Positions 1 through 8,317 of a DNA stretch of 64,000 nucleotides are shown one piece after another. Each line of letters starts with the position of its first letter. Position 1 is the first letter of the stretch. The notes under the pieces were generated by a model. It had not been told where the DNA came from. It searched no databases and worked only from the letters and a program-made list of their open reading frames with translations. The position numbers were made by a program, and so were the translations under genes. Origin of the DNA: Muribaculaceae bacterium. Its GTDB lineage: Bacteria > Bacteroidota > Bacteroidia > Bacteroidales > Muribaculaceae. The stretch lies in the NCBI GenBank assembly GCA_017396945.1, contig JAFQKI010000009.1:89760-153759 (forward strand), in the 5' to 3' direction.

Positions 1-891
1 TTTAAGACAAAACGCAGATACTTTAGGCGGTTGGAGGAAGCCGGGGTGATGGCTCATCCGTTTTTTAAGGTTACGTTCCCATCCTTTGGGGCGAAATTGA
101 ATTGGCGTAATCATCGCAAACTGTGTGTTATTGACGGACGTATTGGCTATATCGGTGGAATGAATATCGCAGACCGATATATAAAAGGGACTAAATATGG
201 GGTATGGCGTGATTGTCATTTGAGGGTAACCGGTGCCGCAATAGAAGCTCTGCAATTCTCTTTTGCGGTTGATTGGAGTTTCATGGGGCAATCATTGCCT
301 GATGAACCACAATTGGTTGATGCCGATAGCTTAGGGAGCGGAAATGTGGGTATTCAATTGGTGTCAAGCGGTCCGACAAGCCAATGGAGTAATATCGCAT
401 TGCTGTTTCTTAAAGCAATAGGGAATGCCAAAAAGAGCATTTGGATACAAACTCCTTATTTCTTGCCGACAGAAAGTTTGTTGAAAGCATTGCAGAGCGC
501 TGCTTTGTCAAAGGTTGATGTGCGCATTATGATACCGCGCAATTCCGATTCGATCTTGTTGAGATATGCCTCATTTTCATATATACAAGAGTGTCTTAAT
601 GCGGGGATAAAAATATATTTGTATGATGCTGGAATGTTGCATAGTAAGACGATTGTTATTGATGAAGAATTTGCGACGATTGGTTCAACTAATTTTGATT
701 TCCGTAGTTTTGAGCATAATTTTGAGGCAAATATGTTTATATATTCTCGTGAGATAAATCAACAAATGCGCGAGGTGTTTAACGAAGACATGAAAAAATC
801 TATACGAGTGGCTTCTAGTCGTTGGCGTCATCGTAATTGGAAAGAAAAAACCTTGGAATCAATACTCCGTCCTTTAAGCCCTATTCTTTAA
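1..891 (+). CDS. cls: Cardiolipin synthase (phospholipase D family), 5'-truncated by window edge
   Basis: The reading frame is open from base 1, so only the C-terminal 296 residues are visible and the N-terminal membrane segments lie outside the window. Two phospholipase D signatures HxKxxxxD are present, the first with its His at base 112 (NHRKLCVID) and the second with its His at base 640 (LHSKTIVID), each followed by the expected GG/GSxN stretch. Family knowledge: the enzyme condenses phosphatidyl groups to form cardiolipin at the inner membrane. The next gene has its own promoter, so this is probably the last gene of its unit. The family is clear; other PLD-type transferases are a minor alternative. 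Confidence 0.9.
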   Translation, partial: FKTKRRYFRRLEEAGVMAHPFFKVTFPSFGAKLNWRNHRKLCVIDGRIGYIGGMNIADRYIKGTKYGVWRDCHLRVTGAAIEALQFSFAVDWSFMGQSLPDEPQLVDADSLGSGNVGIQLVSSGPTSQWSNIALLFLKAIGNAKKSIWIQTPYFLPTESLLKALQSAALSKVDVRIMIPRNSDSILLRYASFSYIQECLNAGIKIYLYDAGMLHSKTIVIDEEFATIGSTNFDFRSFEHNFEANMFIYSREINQQMREVFNEDMKKSIRVASSRWRHRNWKEKTLESILRPLSPIL

Positions 892-982
892 AGATTTCCT
901 ATAATATCTAATAGGAAATAGCTTTTATAATTTTTTATTTCAAAAAAAATGGATAAAACGTGGCGGAATAAAAAAAAATCGC

Positions 983-990
983 TACTTTTG
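983..990 (+). promoter_or_regulatory. -7 promoter element for the coiled-coil/zapA unit
   Basis: TACTTTTG fits the Bacteroidetes -7 consensus TAnnTTTG and lies 17 bases before the next start codon. No clear TTG was seen at the expected -33 distance, so this is a half-supported promoter. Confidence 0.45.
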
Positions 991-1007
991 TAAAAATTTG
1001 GATTGAA

Positions 1008-1301
1008 ATGGCTGGTGAACTACAGCAAACACTTGAACGTTTACGCAATAAATCAACTCTTTTGGTTGACCGATATAATGCGTTGTGCCGGAGTAAAGCC
1101 GATGCCGATGTTCGCATTAAGGAAATGAGCGAAATTATCGAGCGTCAGAAGGCGGAATTAGAGCGTTTAAGTTCTGAGATTGAATATCTCAAAATCGCTA
1201 CGACATTGGTCCCAGATCGTAAAGAGGTGGAGCGTAGCCGAGCTGTTTTATCCGGATTAGTGCGGGAAATCGACAAATGCATCTTGGAATTAAAAGAATG
1301 A
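1008..1301 (+). CDS. Small coiled-coil protein upstream of zapA
   Basis: A 97-residue hydrophilic protein that is mostly predicted coiled coil (heptad-like runs of L, I, E, K and R from about residue 5 to 65), without signal peptide or membrane segment. It ends 4 bases before zapA, so the two are almost certainly co-transcribed. By position and shape it could be a ZapB-like or other divisome partner of ZapA, but no motif proves that. The ATG is preceded by a -7 promoter element that excludes a longer start. Confidence 0.7.
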   Translation: MAGELQQTLERLRNKSTLLVDRYNALCRSKADADVRIKEMSEIIERQKAELERLSSEIEYLKIATTLVPDRKEVERSRAVLSGLVREIDKCILELKE

Positions 1302-1305
1302 TGCA

Positions 1306-1596
1306 ATGACAGATAAACAAAATATAACTATAAAGATAGCCGATTTGCCAAAAATTCCGCTCACAATAAATCGTGAGGATGAGGAATTGGTGAGGATTGC
1401 CGAGTCAAATGTCAATTCTTTATGGGCTGATTGGTGCCATCGTTTTAAGGACAAAACCTCTAAAGAGGTGCTTGCAATGGTGGCCTATCAATATGCAAAA
1501 CTATACTATGCCAATACCGCAATTGCTCAGATGGTTAATGAAACGCTTGAGGATTTTGAAAAAGAATTGGATGGTATATTACTAAACGTCGAATAG
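1306..1596 (+). CDS. zapA: Cell division protein ZapA
   Basis: A 96-residue protein with the ZapA layout: a short N-terminal beta region containing KIADLPKIPLTINREDEEL, then a helix with the typical xxMVAYQYAKLYY segment and an acidic C-terminal coiled coil. ZapA binds FtsZ and bundles protofilaments at midcell. It follows the coiled-coil gene with a 4-base gap. The candidate 6S RNA and RNase Y gene downstream match the zapA-ssrS-rny order that I recall from other Bacteroidales. Confidence 0.8.
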   Translation: MTDKQNITIKIADLPKIPLTINREDEELVRIAESNVNSLWADWCHRFKDKTSKEVLAMVAYQYAKLYYANTAIAQMVNETLEDFEKELDGILLNVE

Positions 1597-1611
1597 AGAT
1601 TTTGCGTTAGA

Positions 1612-1703
1612 GCGACATATAAAGTAGTTATATTCATACGATAAGAGAATTAATTAACCGCACTCGCTGTCTTGGAAACCCCTGGACTGTTGGGTGCTTT
1701 TTT
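1612..1703 (+). ncRNA. ssrS: Candidate 6S RNA (ssrS) between zapA and rny
   Basis: This gap is non-coding on both strands and ends with a paired GCACTC (1660-1665) and GGGTGC (1692-1697) followed by six T residues, an intrinsic-terminator-like 3' end. Inside the stem GTC pairs with GAC around TTGGAAACCCCTG. Placement directly after zapA is the classic ssrS neighbourhood in E. coli and, from memory, in Bacteroidales. The 5' end is a guess based on a nearby TTTG. A covariance-model search is needed; alternatively this is only the rny leader and the zapA terminator. Confidence 0.45.
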
Positions 1704-1733
1704 AGTATAAACATAAAACAAAAAATAACAACA

Positions 1734-3275
1734 ATGGAAATACTTTATTATGCATTAGTTGGCATTGTGGCACTGTTGATTGGTGTTGTTTGTACGCTTA
1801 TTGTGCAAAAATCACTCGCTCGCAGTCGTGCCAAATTGATTATCGATGAAGCCAATCGCGACGCAGAAACTATTAAGAAAAACAAACTGTTGGAAGCTCG
1901 TGAAGAGGAACTGAAAATACTTGCTGAAGCAGAAAAGCAAGCAAACAATCGTTTGGCTAAAGTTCAAACTGCTGAAGCTCGTCAAAAACAACGTGAGTTA
2001 CAACTCAACCAACAACAAAGCGACAATCAACGTCAACGCAATGAGATTGAGGCGACAAAAGCCAATCTTGAAGCTCAACAAAATGTCGTAGAGCAAAAAC
2101 AACTTGAATTAGACAAATTACACCTTATTGCTCAAGAAGAACTTGAACATATCTCAGGATTGTCTTCAGAAGAAGCTAAAGAGAAACTCATCGAGTCGCT
2201 TAAAGATGAAGCTAAAACTGCGGCGGCATCCTACATCAATGACATCATGGATGAAGCTAAGATGACAGCAAATAAAGAAGCGAAACGCATCGTGGTTCAA
2301 TCAATTCAACGTGTTGCGACCGAAACTGCGATTGAAAATTCAGTAACAGTTTTCCATATTGATTCTGATGAAATCAAAGGTCGCATTATAGGTCGTGAAG
2401 GCCGTAATATCCGTGCCCTTGAAGCAGCTACAGGTATTGAGATTATCGTTGATGACACTCCCGAGGCTATTGTGCTTTCGGGCTTTGACCCTGTACGTCG
2501 TGAGATTGCCCGCCTCGCTCTTCATCAACTTGTTGCTGATGGTCGCATTCACCCTGCTCGCATTGAAGAAGTGGTTGCCAAAGTGCGCCGTCAGATTGAG
2601 GAAGAAATTATTGAAACCGGAAAACGTACTGCGATTGACCTTGGTATTCATGGTTTGCATCCCGATTTAATTCGTTTGGTGGGTAAAATGAAATATCGTT
2701 CAAGCTATGGTCAAAACTTGTTGCAACACGCTCGCGAGACTGCAAACTTGTGTGCTATTATGGCTTCTGAACTTGGTTTAAATCCCAAGAAAGCACGTCG
2801 TGCCGGATTGCTTCATGACATCGGTAAAGTACCTGATGAAGATCCCGAATTGCCACACGCAATTTATGGTATGAAACTTGCCGAAAAGTATAAAGAAAAG
2901 CCTGAAATATGCAATGCGATTGGTGCTCACCATGATGAAATCGAGCAAACTACATTGCTTGCTCCTATTGTTCAAGTTTGTGATGCTATTTCTGGTGCAC
3001 GTCCCGGCGCTCGTCGTGAAATTGTTGAAGCATATATCAAACGTCTTAACGATTTGGAACAACTTGCTCTTTCTTATCCAGGTGTTATTAAGACCTATGC
3101 AATACAAGCGGGTCGTGAATTACGTGTAATTGTTGGTGCCGATAAAATTGATGATGTGGAAACAGAAAAACTGTCGGCAGAAATCGCACGTCGCATTCAA
3201 GATGAGATGACATATCCGGGTCAAGTGAAAATCACCGTGATACGTGAAACACGATCTGTAAGTTTTGCTAAATAA
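1734..3275 (+). CDS. rny: Ribonuclease Y
   Basis: A 513-residue endoribonuclease with the standard order: one N-terminal membrane anchor (residues 1-25), a long charged coiled coil (about 30-150, rich in E, K, Q), a KH domain ([13 protein letters not shown] near residue 216) and an HD domain whose metal-binding HD lies in HDIGK at about residue 361. RNase Y starts mRNA decay at the membrane. Length is typical for the family (about 510-520). It stands 22 bases before the PSP1 gene; in Firmicutes RicT is an RNase Y specificity factor, so the adjacency is functionally suggestive. Confidence 0.95.
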   Translation: MEILYYALVGIVALLIGVVCTLIVQKSLARSRAKLIIDEANRDAETIKKNKLLEAREEELKILAEAEKQANNRLAKVQTAEARQKQRELQLNQQQSDNQRQRNEIEATKANLEAQQNVVEQKQLELDKLHLIAQEELEHISGLSSEEAKEKLIESLKDEAKTAAASYINDIMDEAKMTANKEAKRIVVQSIQRVATETAIENSVTVFHIDSDEIKGRIIGREGRNIRALEAATGIEIIVDDTPEAIVLSGFDPVRREIARLALHQLVADGRIHPARIEEVVAKVRRQIEEEIIETGKRTAIDLGIHGLHPDLIRLVGKMKYRSSYGQNLLQHARETANLCAIMASELGLNPKKARRAGLLHDIGKVPDEDPELPHAIYGMKLAEKYKEKPEICNAIGAHHDEIEQTTLLAPIVQVCDAISGARPGARREIVEAYIKRLNDLEQLALSYPGVIKTYAIQAGRELRVIVGADKIDDVETEKLSAEIARRIQDEMTYPGQVKITVIRETRSVSFAK

Positions 3276-3297
3276 TAGTAATCCAAGGTCATAAATT

Positions 3298-4596
3298 ATG
3301 GCAGACGAAAATACTATTGATAATACCATATCTGAATTGCCCGATCTTCCCGATCAATCATCGGCGATTGGCTACGATGAGCGGCGTAAAGAGCCACCTC
3401 GTGGTAAGTTGTATTGTTATGATTGGTTAGGCGATATCCCTGGTGGGTTGGCTGAATTTGATATGGTAGAAGTGCAGTTTAAGAATACTCGTAAGGGATA
3501 CTATAAAAACAGTACCAATATCCCTCTTGAAAAGGGGGATATGGTAGCTGTTGAAGCGTCTCCGGGTCATGATATTGGAGAAGTGACATTAACCGGTGAG
3601 TTGGTGAAACTTCAGATGAAGAAAGCCAACATTAAGCCCGATGCAGAGATACGTCGTGTTTTCCGAAAAGCTAAACCTGCCGATCTTGAAAAATATGAGG
3701 AAGCCAAAGCCAAGGAGGTCGATACAATGATACGCTCGCGTAAAATCGCAGAGAGTCTTCAATTAAAAATGAAAATTGGCGATGTAGAGTATCAGGGAGA
3801 TGGCAATAAAGCCATTTTCTACTATATTGCTGATGAGCGTGTCGATTTCCGTCAACTTATTAAAGTGCTTGCCGAGACATTCAAGGTGAGAATTGAAATG
3901 AAGCAGATTGGAGCCCGTCAAGAAGCCGGTCGCATCGGGGGCATAGGTCCCTGTGGTCGTCCGTTGTGTTGCTCAAGTTGGATGACGTCGTTTATCTCAG
4001 TCGCGACAAGTGCGGCTCGTTATCAGGATATTTCATTAAATCCTCAGAAGTTGGCGGGACAATGTGCCAAACTTAAATGTTGCTTAAATTTTGAGGTAGA
4101 TGCCTATGTGGAAGCCGTTAAGCGTATGCCGGCTAAGGATATAAGACTTGAAACAGCCGATAATACATATTTCCACTTTAAAACAGATATTTTCAAGAGA
4201 GAAATTACATATTCTACCGATAAATCAATTCCGGCTAATTTGGTTACTATTGATGCTGCACGTGCATTTGAAATTATTGCAATGAATAAAAATGGTGAAA
4301 AACCACTCAAATTGCAGCGTGATGGCGACGAAAAACCTAAGGCGGTATCTGAGTTTGGAGATATTATAGGTCAAGACAGTCTTACCCGATTTGACAAGAA
4401 AAAGAAGAAAAAGAAAAAAAATAACAATAAGTTAAATGGTGTAGGAGAGGATAGTCGTCGCTCGGAAAATCAACCCGATGGAAGAAACTCTCGCAATGAA
4501 AGAGGCGATCGTCGCAATAGAAATCGAAATGGACGTGGCGGCACAAACAATCGTGGAGGTGAAAATAACAACAATCAACCACAAACCGATGCATAA
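3298..4596 (+). CDS. PSP1-domain protein, RicT-like
   Basis: A 432-residue PSP1/RicT family protein. The conserved cysteine clusters GPCGRPLCCSSW and CAKLKCCLNF (about residues 218-265) are present; in RicT such residues help bind iron-sulfur clusters in a complex that tunes RNase Y cleavage. The C-terminus from about residue 360 is low complexity, with a run of nine lysines and then N/R/G-rich sequence that may bind nucleic acid. The 3' end overlaps gldH by 8 bases, indicating coupled translation. Function beyond the domain is inferred from Firmicutes homologues. Confidence 0.85.
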   Translation: MADENTIDNTISELPDLPDQSSAIGYDERRKEPPRGKLYCYDWLGDIPGGLAEFDMVEVQFKNTRKGYYKNSTNIPLEKGDMVAVEASPGHDIGEVTLTGELVKLQMKKANIKPDAEIRRVFRKAKPADLEKYEEAKAKEVDTMIRSRKIAESLQLKMKIGDVEYQGDGNKAIFYYIADERVDFRQLIKVLAETFKVRIEMKQIGARQEAGRIGGIGPCGRPLCCSSWMTSFISVATSAARYQDISLNPQKLAGQCAKLKCCLNFEVDAYVEAVKRMPAKDIRLETADNTYFHFKTDIFKREITYSTDKSIPANLVTIDAARAFEIIAMNKNGEKPLKLQRDGDEKPKAVSEFGDIIGQDSLTRFDKKKKKKKKNNNKLNGVGEDSRRSENQPDGRNSRNERGDRRNRNRNGRGGTNNRGGENNNNQPQTDA

Positions 4597-5062
4597 ACAA
4601 TGCTGTGTCATGCTCGTTATTATATTGTTGTTAATAGTACCATCGTGTGCAATTGACAGAAATGAGTATAGCGAGTTTAAAGATATTCCGATTGATGGTT
4701 GGAAATATGATGATACGTTGATATTTACACCTCAACTTAATGATTCTGTTGCGATAGGAGTGCTTGAGATTGCATTGCGTCATAACAATGACTATTTATA
4801 CAGCAATCTGTGGCTTGAGGTTTCGTATTGTACTGCCATAGACTCGATGATAGCAGTAGTCGATACCTTAAACATTGAGCTTGCCGATATATATGGTAAA
4901 TGGCATGGTAGCGGTTCCGGTATGTTATATCAGTTATCAGATTCCATTGCGACAGAATGTTCACTGAAAAGTGGAGTGCCTATAAAGGTGCGACACATAA
5001 TGCGTGATGATAATTTGACAGGAATTGAACAGGTAGGTATTACATTTACTCCAAATGATTGA
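4589..5062 (+). CDS. gldH: Gliding motility lipoprotein GldH
   Basis: A 157-residue lipoprotein. The chosen ATG overlaps the end of the upstream gene and gives a short signal peptide with lipobox LIVPSC, Cys20 being the lipidation site. A longer frame upstream is possible but would bury the signal peptide. GldH is conserved in Bacteroidetes with type IX secretion/gliding machinery and also persists in non-motile gut species. The last 8 bases overlap the HAD gene. The secreted glycosidase at 32.5-34.2 kb carries a matching type IX sorting domain. Confidence 0.8.
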   Translation: MHKQCCVMLVIILLLIVPSCAIDRNEYSEFKDIPIDGWKYDDTLIFTPQLNDSVAIGVLEIALRHNNDYLYSNLWLEVSYCTAIDSMIAVVDTLNIELADIYGKWHGSGSGMLYQLSDSIATECSLKSGVPIKVRHIMRDDNLTGIEQVGITFTPND

Positions 5063-5693
5063 ATTGCGTGATTGTGATAGTATAATTTTTGATATGGATG
5101 GCACTCTATGGGATGCTGTTGATTCATATTGTAAAATTTGGGATGCGACGTTTGAGCAAATGGGATTTAAGGTTGATAAAATTCCTCGTCAAACGTTGTT
5201 GGAATGTATGGGATTGCCTATTGATGAGATATTCAGACGTATAGTGACTATTAATGTTGATGCTACAAAGTTTCTTGAATTGCTTGACGAAAACGAACGT
5301 GATATGATGCCGATTTTAGGCGGTCAATTATACAACGGAGTCTTTGACGGCATTAAGCGACTCGCATCAACTTATAAATTATTTATGGTTAGTAATTGTG
5401 GCACTGACGGATTGAAAAATTTCTTGAATTTTACGCAATTAAAACCATACTTTGTAGATACCCTCACATTTGGAGAAACCCATTTAAGTAAGACCGATAA
5501 CATAAAATTAATAGTTTCTCGCAATAAATTAGGAAGCCCTGTTTATGTGGGAGATACTCAGGGTGATTGTGATGCAGCGCATCAAGCAAGGTTGCCTATG
5601 GTGTTTGCTCGATATGGATTTGGCTCTTGTTGTAATGCCGAGTTTGAAGTTGAAACTTTTTGCGACTTGGTTAATTTGTTTATTAAAGAATAA
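5055..5693 (+). CDS. HAD-family hydrolase (phosphatase-like)
   Basis: A 212-residue haloacid dehalogenase superfamily protein. Motif I is FDMDGTLWD (nucleophile Asp and acid-base Asp), motif II is the SN of MVSNCG, and motif IV is YVGDTQGDCDAA. A helical cap lies between motifs I and II, as in phosphoglycolate phosphatase-like members. Substrate cannot be told from sequence. It overlaps gldH by 8 bases and ends 2 bases before the peptidase gene, so it sits inside one operon. Confidence 0.85.
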   Translation: MIELRDCDSIIFDMDGTLWDAVDSYCKIWDATFEQMGFKVDKIPRQTLLECMGLPIDEIFRRIVTINVDATKFLELLDENERDMMPILGGQLYNGVFDGIKRLASTYKLFMVSNCGTDGLKNFLNFTQLKPYFVDTLTFGETHLSKTDNIKLIVSRNKLGSPVYVGDTQGDCDAAHQARLPMVFARYGFGSCCNAEFEVETFCDLVNLFIKE

Positions 5694-5695
5694 AT

Positions 5696-6877
5696 ATGGA
5701 AACATTATTATTGATTTCTCAAGAGGAAGTTTCACAGAGGATTTCAAAAATACAACAAGGTCTTTTTGTGCAAAACATAGGGGCTGCGTTGATTTGCGAT
5801 AATGCCAATATATATTATTGTAGCGGTCGGGTGTTTAATGGATATGTGTATATACCATCAGAGGGAGATGCGCTTTATTTTGTGCGTCGTCCGGTTGAAT
5901 TGACAGGAGAACGTGTTATTTATATACGCAAACCTGAAGATATCCCGGCATTGTTAGCTGAACAAGGTTATGCCCTGCCCGAAACTATTGGGTTAGAGTT
6001 GGACTTAATACCATATTCGGTAGCTCAACGCCTTGTGAGCCTGTTTGCCAATGCTAAGATGAATAATGTTTCGGCAGTAATGCGTCAGGCGCGTTCTATA
6101 AAAACCGCCTATGAGATAGAACAATTACGTCAATCCGGTATTAAACATGAATATGTCTATAGTAATGTACCATCATTATATCATGATGGAATGACCGATA
6201 TGGAATTGCAAGTGGAAATAGAACGAGCATTACGCCTTGCCGGTTGTATAGGCAAATTCCGTATCAGTGGAAATTCTATGGAAATTCACATGGGAAATCT
6301 GATTTGTGGTGACAATGCCGATAGCCCATCGCCATATGACTTTGCTATGGGCGGAGCCGGCGTTGATCCGTCATTGCCGGTTGGAAGTGATGGTACTATG
6401 ATAATCCCCGGAATGACTGTAATGGTTGATATGAACGGTAACTTTACCGGTTATATGACAGATATGACAAGAACATTTTCAGTAGGTAAAGTTAATGACT
6501 TGGCTCAAAAGGCTCATAATTGCTCTATTGAAATTTGTCATCAACTTGCAGATATGGCAAAGCCCGGAGTTGAAGCCAAAGCCTTATATAATCGAGCAAT
6601 TGAGATTGTTACAGATGCCGGTTTTGAAGATTATTTCATGGGGCATCGTCAGAAAGCCGGGTTTATTGGTCATGGCGTCGGAATTGAAGTAAATGAGTCT
6701 CCGGTTATAGCACCTCGCAGTAGAGACGTGCTTTGTGAAGGTAATGTGATTGCTCTTGAACCGAAATTTGTTATCCCTGGAGTTGGTGCGGTAGGTATAG
6801 AAAATACCTATGTGGTAAAACTCGAGGGTATGGAATGTATAACAAAAGCTACAGAAGAGATAATCGCATTGGATTAA
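5696..6877 (+). CDS. M24-family metallopeptidase (Xaa-Pro peptidase-like)
   Basis: A 393-residue pita-bread-fold peptidase. An N-terminal creatinase-like domain (about 1-130) precedes the catalytic domain. Metal ligands expected in M24 are visible: Asp in VDMNG, Asp in TDMTRTFS, His in GHGVGIEVNE, Glu in ALEPKFV and Glu in GIENTYVV. It probably removes residues next to proline, in the cytoplasm (no signal peptide). The start is 2 bases after the HAD stop codon. Confidence 0.88.
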   Translation: METLLLISQEEVSQRISKIQQGLFVQNIGAALICDNANIYYCSGRVFNGYVYIPSEGDALYFVRRPVELTGERVIYIRKPEDIPALLAEQGYALPETIGLELDLIPYSVAQRLVSLFANAKMNNVSAVMRQARSIKTAYEIEQLRQSGIKHEYVYSNVPSLYHDGMTDMELQVEIERALRLAGCIGKFRISGNSMEIHMGNLICGDNADSPSPYDFAMGGAGVDPSLPVGSDGTMIIPGMTVMVDMNGNFTGYMTDMTRTFSVGKVNDLAQKAHNCSIEICHQLADMAKPGVEAKALYNRAIEIVTDAGFEDYFMGHRQKAGFIGHGVGIEVNESPVIAPRSRDVLCEGNVIALEPKFVIPGVGAVGIENTYVVKLEGMECITKATEEIIALD

Positions 6878-6890
6878 ATAAAGATGAAGA

Positions 6891-8309
6891 ATGCATCAGA
6901 TAGGGAAGAAAATAGATAGTGAGATTTTTCATGTAGTTGGCAATGTCGCTGATACGCTTGGTAGAGAGTGCTATATAGTAGGTGGCTATGTGCGTGATTT
7001 GTTTTTAAATCGGCACTCCAAAGATATAGACTTCGTCACTGTAGGAAGTGGTATTGAAGTCGCGACTTCTGTAGCTCAACAATTTGGTCGCAAGGCTTAT
7101 CTGAATGTGTTTAAAAATTTTGGTACGGCTCAAGTTAAATTCAGAGGCATTGAATTAGAATTTGTAGGGGCTCGTCGAGAGTCTTATCGACGAGATAGTC
7201 GCAAGCCGATTGTCGAAGATGGCACACTGGATGATGATTTGTCGCGTCGTGATTTTACAATCAATGCAATGGCTCTATGTGTCAATCAGAATCGTTTTGG
7301 AGAGTTGGTCGATAAATATGATGGAGTCGGGGATTTGGAACGAGGTTTGATACGCACTCCGCTTGATCCCGACATCACTTTTAGTGACGACCCATTGAGA
7401 ATGATGCGTGCTATACGTTTTGCGACTCAACTTGAATTTACAATTTTTGATGAGACTTTTGATGCAATAACTCGCAATGCACAACGCATTGAAATTATAT
7501 CAAAAGAGCGAGTAATGGATGAACTGATGAAGATTATGGCATCACGTCGTCCATCGATTGGTTGGGAGTTGTTGTCGAAGTGTGGGTTGCTGAAATTGAT
7601 ATTTCCACAGTTGGCGGCTCTGAAAGGGGTAGAGACTGTTAATGGTCGAGGCCACAAAGATAATTTTTATCACACGCTTGAAGTTTTGGACAATGTTGCG
7701 GCAAAGAGTGATAATGTGTGGTTGCGTTGGACTGCATTGTTGCATGATATTGCCAAACCGGTTACAAAGCGTTGGGATGAAAAAATAGGGTGGACTTTTC
7801 ATAATCACAACTTTATAGGGGCAAAGATGATACCTCGCATATTTCGTGAGATGAAATTCCCACTTAATGAGAAAATGAAGTATGTGCAAAAACTTGTTGA
7901 GTTACACATGCGTCCAATCGCTTTGGTTGAAGATGAAGTTACCGATTCGGCTGTACGTCGATTGCTGTTTGATGCCGGTGATGATATTGATGACCTGATG
8001 TTGTTGTGTAATGCCGATATAACATCAAAAAATCCCGAAAAGGTGCGTCGTGTACTTGAAAACTTTGCGATTGTGCGTCGCAAACTTGTAGAAATTGAAG
8101 AAAAAGACCGCATACGTAATTTCCAACCACCTGTGTCGGGTGAGGAAATTATGGAGATTTTTGGATTAAGCCCTTCTCGTGAAGTTGGTTTGATAAAAGA
8201 CAGTATCAAAGATGCAATTCTTGAGGGGATAATACCCAACGAGCGTGACGCCGCTTTAGAATATATGCACAAAACAGCCCATTCAATGGGTTTGTCACCC
8301 ATTAAATAA
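6891..8309 (+). CDS. cca: CCA tRNA nucleotidyltransferase with HD domain
   Basis: A 472-residue class II nucleotidyltransferase. The N-terminal catalytic motif is GGYVRDLFL followed by DIDFVTVG (the two metal-binding Asp), then the RRDFTINAMA motif and a tRNA-binding helical region. A C-terminal HD domain carries LLHDIAKP near residue 285. The enzyme adds or repairs the 3' CCA end of tRNAs; the HD domain may give phosphatase or phosphodiesterase activity. Poly(A) polymerase I is the main alternative but Bacteroidetes members of this layout are annotated as CCA-adding enzymes. It converges with nadE with only 8 bases between stops. Confidence 0.88.
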   Translation: MHQIGKKIDSEIFHVVGNVADTLGRECYIVGGYVRDLFLNRHSKDIDFVTVGSGIEVATSVAQQFGRKAYLNVFKNFGTAQVKFRGIELEFVGARRESYRRDSRKPIVEDGTLDDDLSRRDFTINAMALCVNQNRFGELVDKYDGVGDLERGLIRTPLDPDITFSDDPLRMMRAIRFATQLEFTIFDETFDAITRNAQRIEIISKERVMDELMKIMASRRPSIGWELLSKCGLLKLIFPQLAALKGVETVNGRGHKDNFYHTLEVLDNVAAKSDNVWLRWTALLHDIAKPVTKRWDEKIGWTFHNHNFIGAKMIPRIFREMKFPLNEKMKYVQKLVELHMRPIALVEDEVTDSAVRRLLFDAGDDIDDLMLLCNADITSKNPEKVRRVLENFAIVRRKLVEIEEKDRIRNFQPPVSGEEIMEIFGLSPSREVGLIKDSIKDAILEGIIPNERDAALEYMHKTAHSMGLSPIK

Positions 8310-8317
8310 TAGCTTTA

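Noticed and set aside
4478-4588. Upstream extension of gldH inside the PSP1 gene
   Set aside because: The extension would place 37 charged residues before the signal peptide; the ATG at 4589 gives a normal lipoprotein start.
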